The notes below the pieces were generated by a model that was given only the letters and a program-made list of their open reading frames with translations, did not search any database and was not told the DNA's origin. Shown one piece after another: positions 1 to 5,330 of a stretch of 5,729 bases of DNA. This DNA comes from Rickettsia typhi (lineage in GTDB: Bacteria; Pseudomonadota; Alphaproteobacteria; Rickettsiales; UBA1997). The translations under genes and the position numbers were made by a program. The stretch covers positions 1 to 5,729 of the forward strand of contig CAMDRL010000093.1 in the NCBI GenBank assembly GCA_945906835.1, read 5' to 3'. Each line of letters opens with the position of its first letter. Positions within the stretch are counted from its first letter, which is position 1.

Positions 1-370
1 CTTCAGAAAAATTAATTAATTCGGAAGAGATTTGTCTGACTTCATTTAAATTTTTTGGATTTGGTTTTTTATCCTTTACCTCAAATCTAGGTGGAAAAAA
101 GTCCCATATCGCAGCAAAATTTCCTGCTTCAAATTCTTTATGAAATTCACTCATAAAAGGCAATTCGACGGCTGGTTTCTTGAAAGCTGATTTGAGCGCC
201 AAGATGTTTGCCAAATTCTTAAAGGGATTTTGAACCTGTATCTGAGCAGTCTGATTGGGTTTTAATTTTAACCCAGAATATATTTTATCCACCAAAACAA
301 CGGAATGGGATATTGTTTCTAATTTATTCATATCTAAGAAAAATTTGTTTTTGGAATTAAAGAAGTTCAT
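1..370 (-). CDS. Unrecognised protein, N-terminal 123 residues (runs off left edge)
   Basis: I do not recognise this protein. The frame is open for 123 codons from an ATG at 370-368 to the window edge, without a stop. The start is well supported because a GGAGG Shine-Dalgarno sequence lies 6 nt upstream. A second in-frame Met (residue 14) has no comparable site. The visible part has no signal peptide or membrane helix. It is mixed hydrophobic and lysine-rich, with a short aromatic/proline motif W-D-F-F-P-P-R-F at about residues 89-96 and a following lysine/asparagine-rich stretch (about 99-109), so it looks cytosolic. It shares the strand of the tonB operon but begins 190 bp beyond the tonB stop, with a hairpin repeat between them and its own strong ribosome site, so it is probably a separate unit. 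The C-terminal part is missing and no function can be assigned. Confidence 0.75.
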   Translation of the reverse strand, partial: MNFFNSKNKFFLDMNKLETISHSVVLVDKIYSGLKLKPNQTAQIQVQNPFKNLANILALKSAFKKPAVELPFMSEFHKEFEAGNFAAIWDFFPPRFEVKDKKPNPKNLNEVRQISSELINFSE

Positions 371-376
371 AACTTA

Positions 377-381
377 CCTCC
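377..381 (-). promoter_or_regulatory. Strong Shine-Dalgarno site of the left-edge gene
   Basis: On the minus strand the sequence reads GGGGAGGTAAGTT directly before the ATG at 370. The GGAGG core is 6 nt from the start codon. It decides the start of the left-edge gene. It also stands out in this window, because the receptor gene, exbB, the small membrane-protein gene and mlaE all lack a recognisable Shine-Dalgarno sequence. Confidence 0.75.
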
Positions 382-478
382 CCAATTCCAAGATTGCAAC
401 CCATTTTTATCCTTAAGGGGATAATTGCCGTAAAAAACATCAAATCAAACTTGAAGTAAAAAAATAAATTACATATTT

Positions 479-505
479 GTCATTCCCGCGAAGGCGGGAA
501 TCCAG
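479..505. repeat. 27-bp palindromic repeat unit (family A, copy 1)
   Basis: The unit begins GTCATTCCCGC and ends GCGGGAATCCAG. It contains a perfect 8-bp stem (482-489 with 494-501) and a GAAG loop. Two further copies, in opposite orientation to each other, occur at 4526-4552 and 4567-4593. It lies about 55 bp beyond the tonB stop, so in the tonB transcript it would form a 3' hairpin that could stabilise the mRNA, in the way REP-type sequences do. No T-tract follows the stem directly on either strand, so a classic intrinsic terminator is not supported. Similar motifs recur, from memory, in many proteobacterial genomes. Confidence 0.85.
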
Positions 506-560
506 CTCTTATTTATCTTCCCAATCACCGACCTCGCTTGAATAACAAAGTATTACAACC

Positions 561-1109
561 TTACTCTACTCTAAAATTCACTCTAATATCCTGTACAGAA
601 CTCTTATCAGATTCAGCAAATTTCCACTTCGCCAAACTTTTTAATAATAAATAATTCAACTCAGGGTTGCTGCAAGGTTTTATTAATTCAACTTTAGATG
701 AGCCATCTTTATTAATATAAAAACGCGCCACGGCAAAGCTGTTGAAAGCCTCATCTCTTAAATGATCGGGAATTTTTGGAAGTGGCCCATATAAAATCAG
801 AACTTTGTTTTTGGAATTTGGATCACTGTTTTCTGAAGATTTTTGCGCAACTTGTTTTTTATTTATTTCACTTTCTTTTGATTGTTTTTCTTTTGTAATT
901 GCTGGCAGATTCATCTTTTTTTCTGGCCTTTCTTCTGAGAATTTTTTTACTTCCGAAGCCTCATTAACCATTATAGAATCTATCTCTATGGTTGCTGGTA
1001 TTAATTTAATTTCTTTGGGATTTTTTTTAGAAAAAGAGAAAGACAATAAGATTGCTACAACACAAAAAATCAAGAAAGTCAGACCAAAACTTGCTAAAGG
1101 ATATTTCAT
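561..1109 (-). CDS. tonB: TonB-family energy transducer
   Basis: This 182-residue protein would carry energy from the ExbB-ExbD motor across the periplasm to outer-membrane receptors. Residues 5-27 form a single N-terminal membrane anchor. Residues 28-102 form a charged Lys/Glu/Ser/Asn-rich linker. Residues 107-182 match the TonB C-terminal domain pattern: P-K-I-P near 111-114 in place of the usual P-x-Y-P, then F-Y-I-N-K-D-G-S at 130-137, a shortened P-C-S-N-P segment at 145-149, L-A-K-W-K-F at 159-164 and a final beta strand. It is shorter than typical TonB (about 240 aa). The linker is charged rather than proline-rich, and the anchor has no histidine, unlike His20 of E. coli TonB. Its ATG overlaps the exbD stop (ATGA), indicating translational coupling. 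TolA also has a TonB-like C-terminus, but no tolB or pal follows and a TonB receptor lies just upstream, so TonB is favoured. Confidence 0.85.
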   Translation of the reverse strand: MKYPLASFGLTFLIFCVVAILLSFSFSKKNPKEIKLIPATIEIDSIMVNEASEVKKFSEERPEKKMNLPAITKEKQSKESEINKKQVAQKSSENSDPNSKNKVLILYGPLPKIPDHLRDEAFNSFAVARFYINKDGSSKVELIKPCSNPELNYLLLKSLAKWKFAESDKSSVQDIRVNFRVE

Positions 1110-1507
1110 TGACCCTGCACAATAATTGAAAAATGCAATGCTCCCGCCTCACGAGATTTAAGCATTGCCTGAGATACAACTCCTTGCTTTGCGTCTTTAT
1201 CAGAAGCCACAATCACCACGCCATCAGAATTTTTTAACAAGGGCTTTAGCCTTTCTGCCAAAGATTCTAACTCAATTGGTTCTTTATTTAAAAATAGCTG
1301 ATTCTGACTATTAATTGTTAAAGTAACTTTTTCATCTTTTTCAATTTTTGTTGCTTTACCTTGAGTCAGATTAACTGGCAAAGAGTCAAGACGATGCATA
1401 GAAAGCGACGCCAACATGAAAGTGGCTAATAAAAAAAACATCACATCAATCATCGGAATAATTTCGATACGACCTTTTTTTGATTTTCTTGATCTGGAAA
1501 ATTTCAT
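1106..1507 (-). CDS. exbD: ExbD/TolR-family proton-channel subunit
   Basis: This 133-residue inner-membrane protein would form, with ExbB, the proton-driven motor that energises TonB. A basic cytoplasmic N-terminus (R/K-rich, residues 2-13) precedes the family hallmark I-P-M-I-D-V-M-F-F-L-L at 17-27. Asp21 corresponds to the essential membrane aspartate (Asp25 of E. coli ExbD). One membrane helix (about 17-36) is followed by a periplasmic domain ending in the usual pattern: V-V-I-V-A-S-D-K-D at 97-105, then Q-A-M-L-K-S-R-E-A-G at 113-122. Length is normal for the family. The gene starts 1 nt after the exbB stop, has GAGGAA as ribosome site inside the last exbB codons, and overlaps tonB by 4 nt. 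TolR is the alternative, but the downstream TonB-type gene and nearby receptor favour ExbD. Confidence 0.93.
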   Translation of the reverse strand: MKFSRSRKSKKGRIEIIPMIDVMFFLLATFMLASLSMHRLDSLPVNLTQGKATKIEKDEKVTLTINSQNQLFLNKEPIELESLAERLKPLLKNSDGVVIVASDKDAKQGVVSQAMLKSREAGALHFSIIVQGQ

Positions 1508-1508
1508 A

Positions 1509-2141
1509 TTATTTTTCCTCGCGACCTAATCTGATATGGTCAGTCATTCTAGTGCCAAGACTTTCTAACTCATCAAGCAATTGATCTTGACGACGAGAAA
1601 AATAGTTAAAAGCGAAGAGAGAAAAAATAGCAATTCCCAAACCAAAAGCAGTTGCAATCAACGCCTGAGCAACTCCCGCCGTAACTCCAGTTGGATTAAT
1701 TAAAGTGTCATCGCCAATTAATTTAAATGAGTCCATCATGCCCACAATAGTTCCAAGCAAGCCCAAAAGTGGCGCAACTGTAACAATAGTTTCCAAAATC
1801 CACAAACCACCAGCTAAAGATTTTTCAATTAACTTTACCTCGTCACCAGCCCTTGATTCTAACCACCAAATTGGTCTTGATTTATTTTGCGAAATTACTA
1901 AAAAAAATCTGCGATAATAATTTTGTGATGGCAGGTTTTTTAGTTTTTCTTCTAATTCATTCCAAGAAAAACCATAAGTTTCGATCAACTCTAGCAAGTC
2001 TTTGGGAAGTTTAACTAATTTTTTATAGATTAAAATTTTATCAATTATCAAGGCAATTGCCATGATGAATAAAATTATAAGTGGATACATTATTACACCG
2101 CCAAGCTTGGTGGTGTTTATGGTTTGTTCGATAATGTTCAT
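1509..2141 (-). CDS. exbB: ExbB/TolQ/MotA-family proton-channel subunit
   Basis: This 210-residue inner-membrane protein would form the pentameric scaffold of the ExbB-ExbD motor. There are three predicted membrane helices: about 17-36 (beginning G-V-I-M-Y-P-L), about 113-138 (with the family signature A-P-L-L-G-L-L-G-T-I-V-G-M-M-D-S-F at 123-139) and about 155-181 (G-V-A-Q-A-L-I-A-T-A-F-G-L-G-I-A-I). A cytoplasmic loop (about 37-112) and a charged C-terminal tail are as expected. Gln159 occupies the place of the membrane glutamate of E. coli ExbB (Glu176 by motif alignment). The start at 2141 gives a normal N-terminus. There is no clear Shine-Dalgarno site before it, and Met18 (codon at 2090) is a possible alternative with GGCGGTG before it. 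It is first of the three-gene operon and lies 214 bp after the receptor stop, with a 147-bp palindromic element between. Confidence 0.93.
   Translation of the reverse strand: MNIIEQTINTTKLGGVIMYPLIILFIMAIALIIDKILIYKKLVKLPKDLLELIETYGFSWNELEEKLKNLPSQNYYRRFFLVISQNKSRPIWWLESRAGDEVKLIEKSLAGGLWILETIVTVAPLLGLLGTIVGMMDSFKLIGDDTLINPTGVTAGVAQALIATAFGLGIAIFSLFAFNYFSRRQDQLLDELESLGTRMTDHIRLGREEK
1515..1520 (-). promoter_or_regulatory. Shine-Dalgarno site of exbD inside the end of exbB
   Basis: The minus strand reads GAGGAA, 7 nt before the exbD ATG at 1507-1505 (9 nt from the GAGG core). It is made from the Glu-Glu codons that end ExbB, so ribosomes finishing exbB are placed to start exbD. This supports coupled synthesis of the motor subunits. 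Confidence 0.6.
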
Positions 2142-2187
2142 ACTTATATTAATTGTTTTTTTTGAATATTGGCATCTTAATTTGTTA

Positions 2188-2334
2188 TTACTGCGTGGAC
2201 CCTGTCATGCGACGGCGACACTTGCTCTCATCATCCTGAACGAAGTGAAGGATCTCTTGAATCTTAAAGAGATGCTTTGCTACTCTCAACATGACAAAGT
2301 TTTTCAGTCCTTCGCATGACGGTCCACACAGTAA
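2188..2334. repeat. 147-bp palindromic element with terminal inverted repeats (family B)
   Basis: The left end TTACTGCGTGGACC (2188-2201) continues into GTCATGCG (2204-2211). It is mirrored at the right end by CGCATGAC GGTCCACACAGTAA (2313-2334), with one substitution and a 2-nt length difference. The interior contains a second stem, ATCTCTT (2252-2258) with AAGAGAT (2267-2273), and a CCTGAACGAAGTGAAGGATC motif (2235-2254) that I recall as a common dispersed repeat in bacterial genomes. It encodes no convincing protein. It fills most of the gap between the receptor gene and exbB. It may be a MITE-like or Rickettsia-palindromic-type element. No target-site duplication longer than TA is visible. 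Confidence 0.8.
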
Positions 2335-2355
2335 AATCCACTTTCTCTTAAAAAA

Positions 2356-4470
2356 CTAAAACGACTTACTAGCAATCAAATAAAATGTCCTTCTCATGGC
2401 ATATTGAGAAGCGCTAATGCCAATTCCAGAACCATCGCTAAATTGATAAACCTTGTCAAACACATTCACAGCAGCAAGGCGTAAATTAACTTTACCAGCA
2501 GAAAATAATTCAACATCTCTTGCCAAAGCAGCATTAACCTGCAAATAAGATGGCATGGTGTTTAAATTGTTATCTCCTGTGCGAAGTCCAGAACCATAAA
2601 TTGCATCAGCACTATATTTGGTGCCAAGCAGCAAATATGAAGCTCCACCCGACATTGTGTAAGTTTGGCTATGATCTAAAGTAATATTATTTTTAGAAAT
2701 ATAATCAAGCTCGTCAGAATCATGAATATATTGACCAGAAATTATATTCTTACCATAAGCATTTTGAGCGGACAAATTAAAGTAAGAAGCAAAATTATCT
2801 TTTTTATAATCAGCCTTGAACTCAATACCGTAAGCCTTTCCTTTCTCATAATTAAATGGCGTGTAAATTAAAGAATTACCAAATTGATGTTCATCAAGCA
2901 AGTTTCTGATTTGCTTGTAATAACCATCAACAGCCAAAGTTAGATTTGGCGTAGCTTTATGAGAAATTCCAATATCATAATAATGGGTTCTTTCTGCCTT
3001 AACCTTAGCATTTTCAGAACTTTCTGAAGCATTAGTGGTATTTTCAAATTTACTACGAACAGTTTCAGAAATTGCCGAACTTGGTGGCGGAGTAAAGTAG
3101 CGAGAATATCCCGCATGAAGTTTGGTTTTTGAAGTTAAATCATAAATTGCACCAAATCTTGGGCTAAGCTGAGTTTCATTAACATAAGAATATGAAGCAT
3201 CAAATCTTGCTCCATAATTAATGATTAATTTATCCAAAGCCTGCCATTCATTTTGCAAATAAATTCCTGCAAATTGTGAATCTTTAGCGCTGGCTTCATT
3301 TATTTTTAAAGGATCAAAAGCAATTTGTTCGCTGTCCAAATAAGTTTCAAAAACCGCATTATCAGTGGCACTTTTAACGCGATCATTACTGAATAAAAAA
3401 CCACTTCTCAAAGTATTTTTTTCATTCAAAGCATAAGTAAAATCAGCCTGCGCGCCATTGGCAAAACTACTTCTATTTAAATTTGATGAAATGCCATTAA
3501 AAATTAAATCTCCCACATAATCCGATTTAAACTTCAAATCACTGTAACGACTAAATAACGACATTTGATATTCCACATCTCCATCACTTACTCCCTGTAA
3601 AGACGCCACCACAAACTTATTTGATTCATTTTGAGTTTGGTCTAAATTAGAAGAAGAAAAATCATTAAAACCATTTAAAATATATTCCTGATTTTGATTA
3701 GGATTATTGGGAATTTCAAAGCGATTTGTAGAGCTTGAAACAATGACATTAAATCGTTTGGAAGCATCTATCAAATAAGAAAAATAGCCAAAAAGCTTGT
3801 CTTGGCTGGTATCATTGTGATTTGATTTTCTAGCAGAACTGGTTGCTTCAATGCCACGATTATTTTGTAAATAAGAAGCATTCAAATAATAATTTAAGTT
3901 ACCTTTAGAGCCGCTTATTTGTTGATTTAAACCAGTAGTATCATTCCCACCAACCATCACTTCTGATCTGTTTAAATTACCAAAAGCACCACTTTTAGTT
4001 TGAATATCAACCACACCAGCAGTTCTAAATCCATATTGCGCAGGCATTGCCCCAGTCAAAAAATCAATTTTATCTGCAAAATGCACATCTAAAGACTGAC
4101 CAAAACCCGACACACCTTCTGGCAACATCACGCCATTAATGCGATATTGCAAATTAGCATGATCTCCTCGCACATAAAGCTGTCCTTGAGTGCTTTGTAC
4201 CACGGAAGGCGCGCGCAGCAACACTTGATTAAGCGAAGTTGCCTGACCTTGTGGTAAGTTATCAATATCTTTTTGTTTAAAAGAAAAAGAGCTACCACCA
4301 GTTTTTGGCGATAATTTGTTACGAGAATCATCAAGTTTTTTAGCTGTGATTTGATATTCTACAGCTTTGGGTTCTGAAGCTTGAGATTGAGTCGATGACA
4401 GGAACAAACTTTCCGCCATTAAAAGAAAAGACGCCAAAAAACGCAGCGTTGCAGAGAAATATTTTTTCAT
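2356..4470 (-). CDS. TonB-dependent outer-membrane receptor, substrate unknown
   Basis: This 704-residue protein is a ligand-gated outer-membrane channel importing a scarce substrate with TonB-delivered energy. Residues 1-32 look like a Sec signal peptide (K-K, hydrophobic core, probable cleavage after S-Q-A-S or nearby). A TonB-box-like segment E-Y-Q-I-T-A-K lies at 38-44. The plug domain spans about 60-160, with L-Y-V-R-G-D-H-A-N-L-Q-Y-R-I-N-G-V at 98-114, an F-L-T-G-A-M-P-A-Q-Y-G segment at 137-147 and A-G-V-V-D-I-Q-T-K-S-G closing it. The remaining 540 or so residues have the alternating aromatic/polar pattern of a 22-strand barrel. The chain ends in phenylalanine, as expected for insertion by the BAM machinery. 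Length is normal and no frame break is seen. It follows the small His/CxxC membrane-protein gene and precedes exbB-exbD-tonB on the same strand, so this complex is its likely partner. No Shine-Dalgarno site precedes the ATG. A metal or metal complex is a guess from context. Confidence 0.93.
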   Translation of the reverse strand: MKKYFSATLRFLASFLLMAESLFLSSTQSQASEPKAVEYQITAKKLDDSRNKLSPKTGGSSFSFKQKDIDNLPQGQATSLNQVLLRAPSVVQSTQGQLYVRGDHANLQYRINGVMLPEGVSGFGQSLDVHFADKIDFLTGAMPAQYGFRTAGVVDIQTKSGAFGNLNRSEVMVGGNDTTGLNQQISGSKGNLNYYLNASYLQNNRGIEATSSARKSNHNDTSQDKLFGYFSYLIDASKRFNVIVSSSTNRFEIPNNPNQNQEYILNGFNDFSSSNLDQTQNESNKFVVASLQGVSDGDVEYQMSLFSRYSDLKFKSDYVGDLIFNGISSNLNRSSFANGAQADFTYALNEKNTLRSGFLFSNDRVKSATDNAVFETYLDSEQIAFDPLKINEASAKDSQFAGIYLQNEWQALDKLIINYGARFDASYSYVNETQLSPRFGAIYDLTSKTKLHAGYSRYFTPPPSSAISETVRSKFENTTNASESSENAKVKAERTHYYDIGISHKATPNLTLAVDGYYKQIRNLLDEHQFGNSLIYTPFNYEKGKAYGIEFKADYKKDNFASYFNLSAQNAYGKNIISGQYIHDSDELDYISKNNITLDHSQTYTMSGGASYLLLGTKYSADAIYGSGLRTGDNNLNTMPSYLQVNAALARDVELFSAGKVNLRLAAVNVFDKVYQFSDGSGIGISASQYAMRRTFYLIASKSF

Positions 4471-4483
4471 AAAAAAGCATTAA

Positions 4484-4513
4484 TTTATATTTTGATTAAT
4501 ACAAATTTGTCAT
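4484..4513 (-). promoter_or_regulatory. Candidate promoter of the TonB-dependent receptor gene
   Basis: On the minus strand, ATGACA (4513-4508; five of six matches to TTGACA) is followed after 18 nt by TATAAA (4489-4484; five of six matches to TATAAT). The perfect palindrome ACAAATTTGT (4501-4510) overlaps the -35 end and the spacer and could be an operator. The -10 box ends only 13 nt before the ATG, so the transcript would carry a leader of about 6 nt or none, which fits the missing Shine-Dalgarno site. AT-rich DNA produces such matches by chance, so this remains tentative. Confidence 0.4.
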
Positions 4514-4522
4514 TCCAAATTG

Positions 4523-4596
4523 CTTGTCATTCCCGTGAAGGCGGGAATCCAGAATATCTAAAAAAGCTGGATTCCCGCCTTCGCGGGAATGACAAG
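4523..4596. repeat. Head-to-head pair of family A repeats forming a long inverted repeat
   Basis: Two 30-bp arms (4523-4552 and 4567-4596) face each other across a 14-nt spacer. They pair along their whole length except at one position (T4535 opposite G4583), which would be a G-U wobble in RNA. Each arm is also a hairpin by itself (8-bp stem with GAAG or CTTC loop), so the RNA could form one long stem or two small ones. It lies between the small membrane-protein gene and the receptor gene and could reduce read-through or protect the upstream message. No T-tract follows it on the minus strand. Confidence 0.9.
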
Positions 4597-4644
4597 ACCA
4601 ACTGATTAAATGACAAAAGTGTACAAGAGGCTAATAAAAAGATT

Positions 4645-5055
4645 TTAAGAAACTTGCGGCGGAGCACGGGAAGAGTAAGAAGAAAGAGGATAAAAAAGTT
4701 TAACTCGATTAAAATCTTGAGAAATAAAAGCTAAATAAAAAGCCATTATTACAAAAGCAAAAGCAGCAGAAAATAAAACCTGATTTTGTAAATTAGATAA
4801 AGCACATAAAGAGCAATCAGCCGCTTTTTTAGATGAATCAGAAGAATTTCCAGAATGAAAAAATATTATTTTTTCTAAAATATTTTTGTCTTGAATGGTA
4901 ACTTGCTGAGTTTTTTTAGAGCCACTAATTCCTTGATCAAATTCTTGATGCGAAAAGCTATGAACTAATAAAACACTACGCCCAGCAACAAAAAGCACCA
5001 AAAAAATTGGGAGTAGAAAATTTTTGGAAATGTATTTAGCTTTTTCTTTAAACAC
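4645..5055 (-). CDS. Small two-helix membrane protein with His/CxxC motifs, DUF2946-like
   Basis: This 136-residue protein is of unknown function. Helix 1 spans about residues 13-33. A hydrophilic, probably periplasmic, loop (about 34-92) follows, then helix 2 (about 93-112) and a short tail. Possible metal ligands are visible: His32 and His36 (H-S-F-S-H), His67, and Cys81/Cys84 (C-S-L-C) just before helix 2. The C-terminus carries R-A-P-P at 130-133. A hydrophobic start, a His/Cys-containing loop and a terminal R-A-P-P are what I recall of DUF2946 proteins, which are often found beside TonB-dependent copper receptors. That match is from memory, not from a search. The start is GTG. The next upstream in-frame codon that matters is a stop at 5073-5071, and no other start codon lies between. 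No Shine-Dalgarno site is visible. It precedes the receptor gene on the same strand by 174 bp, suggesting a linked role in uptake or metal handling. Confidence 0.7.
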   Translation of the reverse strand: MFKEKAKYISKNFLLPIFLVLFVAGRSVLLVHSFSHQEFDQGISGSKKTQQVTIQDKNILEKIIFFHSGNSSDSSKKAADCSLCALSNLQNQVLFSAAFAFVIMAFYLAFISQDFNRVKLFYPLSSYSSRAPPQVS

Positions 5056-5099
5056 TAAAAATGTTGTTATTTATAATGTTGCTATTTATTTGTTCAGTC

Positions 5100-5222
5100 A
5101 AATCACCCGTCTGACTGCTATCGCAGTCATCCACCTCTTTTTCAAAGAGGACTTACCACGCTTTTAGCCCTCTTTGGAAAAGAGGGCGGATCAGTCGCCT
5201 AAGCGATTTAGACGGGTAATTT
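5100..5222. repeat. 123-bp multi-hairpin palindromic element (family C)
   Basis: The outer arms AAATCACCCGTCT (5100-5112) and AGACGGGTAATTT (5210-5222) pair with one mismatch. Inside are four smaller stems in order: GACTGC/GCAGTC (5113-5118, 5123-5128), CCTCTTT/AAAGAGG (5134-5140, 5144-5150), GCCCTCTTT/AAAGAGGGC (5167-5175, 5179-5187) and TCGC/GCGA (5195-5198, 5203-5206). The two halves of the element are also roughly complementary to each other. It has no coding capacity. It lies between the divergent small membrane-protein gene and mlaE and fills nearly half of their intergenic region. Confidence 0.85.
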
Positions 5223-5251
5223 TAGGATGGTTATTAATTATCAAAAATTCT

Positions 5252-5281
5252 TTGCTTAAAAGAATATTTATGCACTATAAC
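5252..5281 (+). promoter_or_regulatory. Weak candidate promoter for mlaE
   Basis: TTGCTT (5252-5257) and TATAAC (5276-5281) are spaced by 18 nt. They lie 49 nt before the mlaE start and outside the palindromic element. A second possible -10, GATAAT (5284-5289), overlaps the same place but has no good -35. The surrounding DNA is very AT-rich, so chance matches are likely. Confidence 0.25.
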
Positions 5282-5330
5282 TTGATAATCTATTTAAAAA
5301 AATCAACCTAAAAAACAAAATACCTAAAAA

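Noticed and set aside
256..275. Palindrome TGGGTT...AACCCA as an operator
   Set aside because: It lies within the coding frame of the left-edge gene and has an AT-rich spacer. Chance is sufficient.
482..501. Intrinsic terminator of the tonB operon
   Set aside because: The hairpin is good, but on the minus strand the T-rich run begins more than 15 nt after the stem, so the classic layout is missing. Kept only as a repeat.
805..1125. Plus-strand open frame of 106 codons
   Set aside because: It lies antisense over tonB, has Phe/Ser-rich composition typical of the reverse of Lys/Glu-rich coding, and has no ribosome site.
1027..1212. Minus-strand open frame of 61 codons
   Set aside because: It is an alternative frame over the exbD-tonB junction, where both real genes are well supported.
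1705..1917. Plus-strand open frame of 70 codons
   Set aside because: It is antisense to the conserved core of exbB and has no recognisable features.
2062..2319. Plus-strand open frame of 85 codons across the exbB start and the 147-bp element
   Set aside because: It begins antisense to exbB and ends inside the palindromic repeat, with no ribosome site or domain. Its hydrophobic start is the reverse of the exbB membrane helix region.
2188..2334. Insertion sequence
   Set aside because: The terminal inverted repeats are clear, but no transposase is encoded and only a TA-length flank duplication could be argued. Called a repeat element instead.
4128..4334. Minus-strand open frame of 68 codons
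   Set aside because: It is out of frame inside the conserved plug domain of the receptor gene.
4501..4510. Fur or Zur box in the receptor promoter
   Set aside because: ACAAATTTGT is a perfect palindrome but is shorter than, and unlike, the Fur or Zur boxes I know. It is reported only as a possible operator.
4471..4644. Cobalamin riboswitch or other ligand-sensing leader before the receptor gene
   Set aside because: The gap is filled by the inverted repeat and a promoter candidate close to the ATG. No B12-box-like conserved core was seen.
5070..5090. Full promoter for the small membrane-protein gene
   Set aside because: A TATAAA box is present at 5075-5070, but the best -35 (CTGAAC) matches only three of six bases, so it was not listed as a feature.
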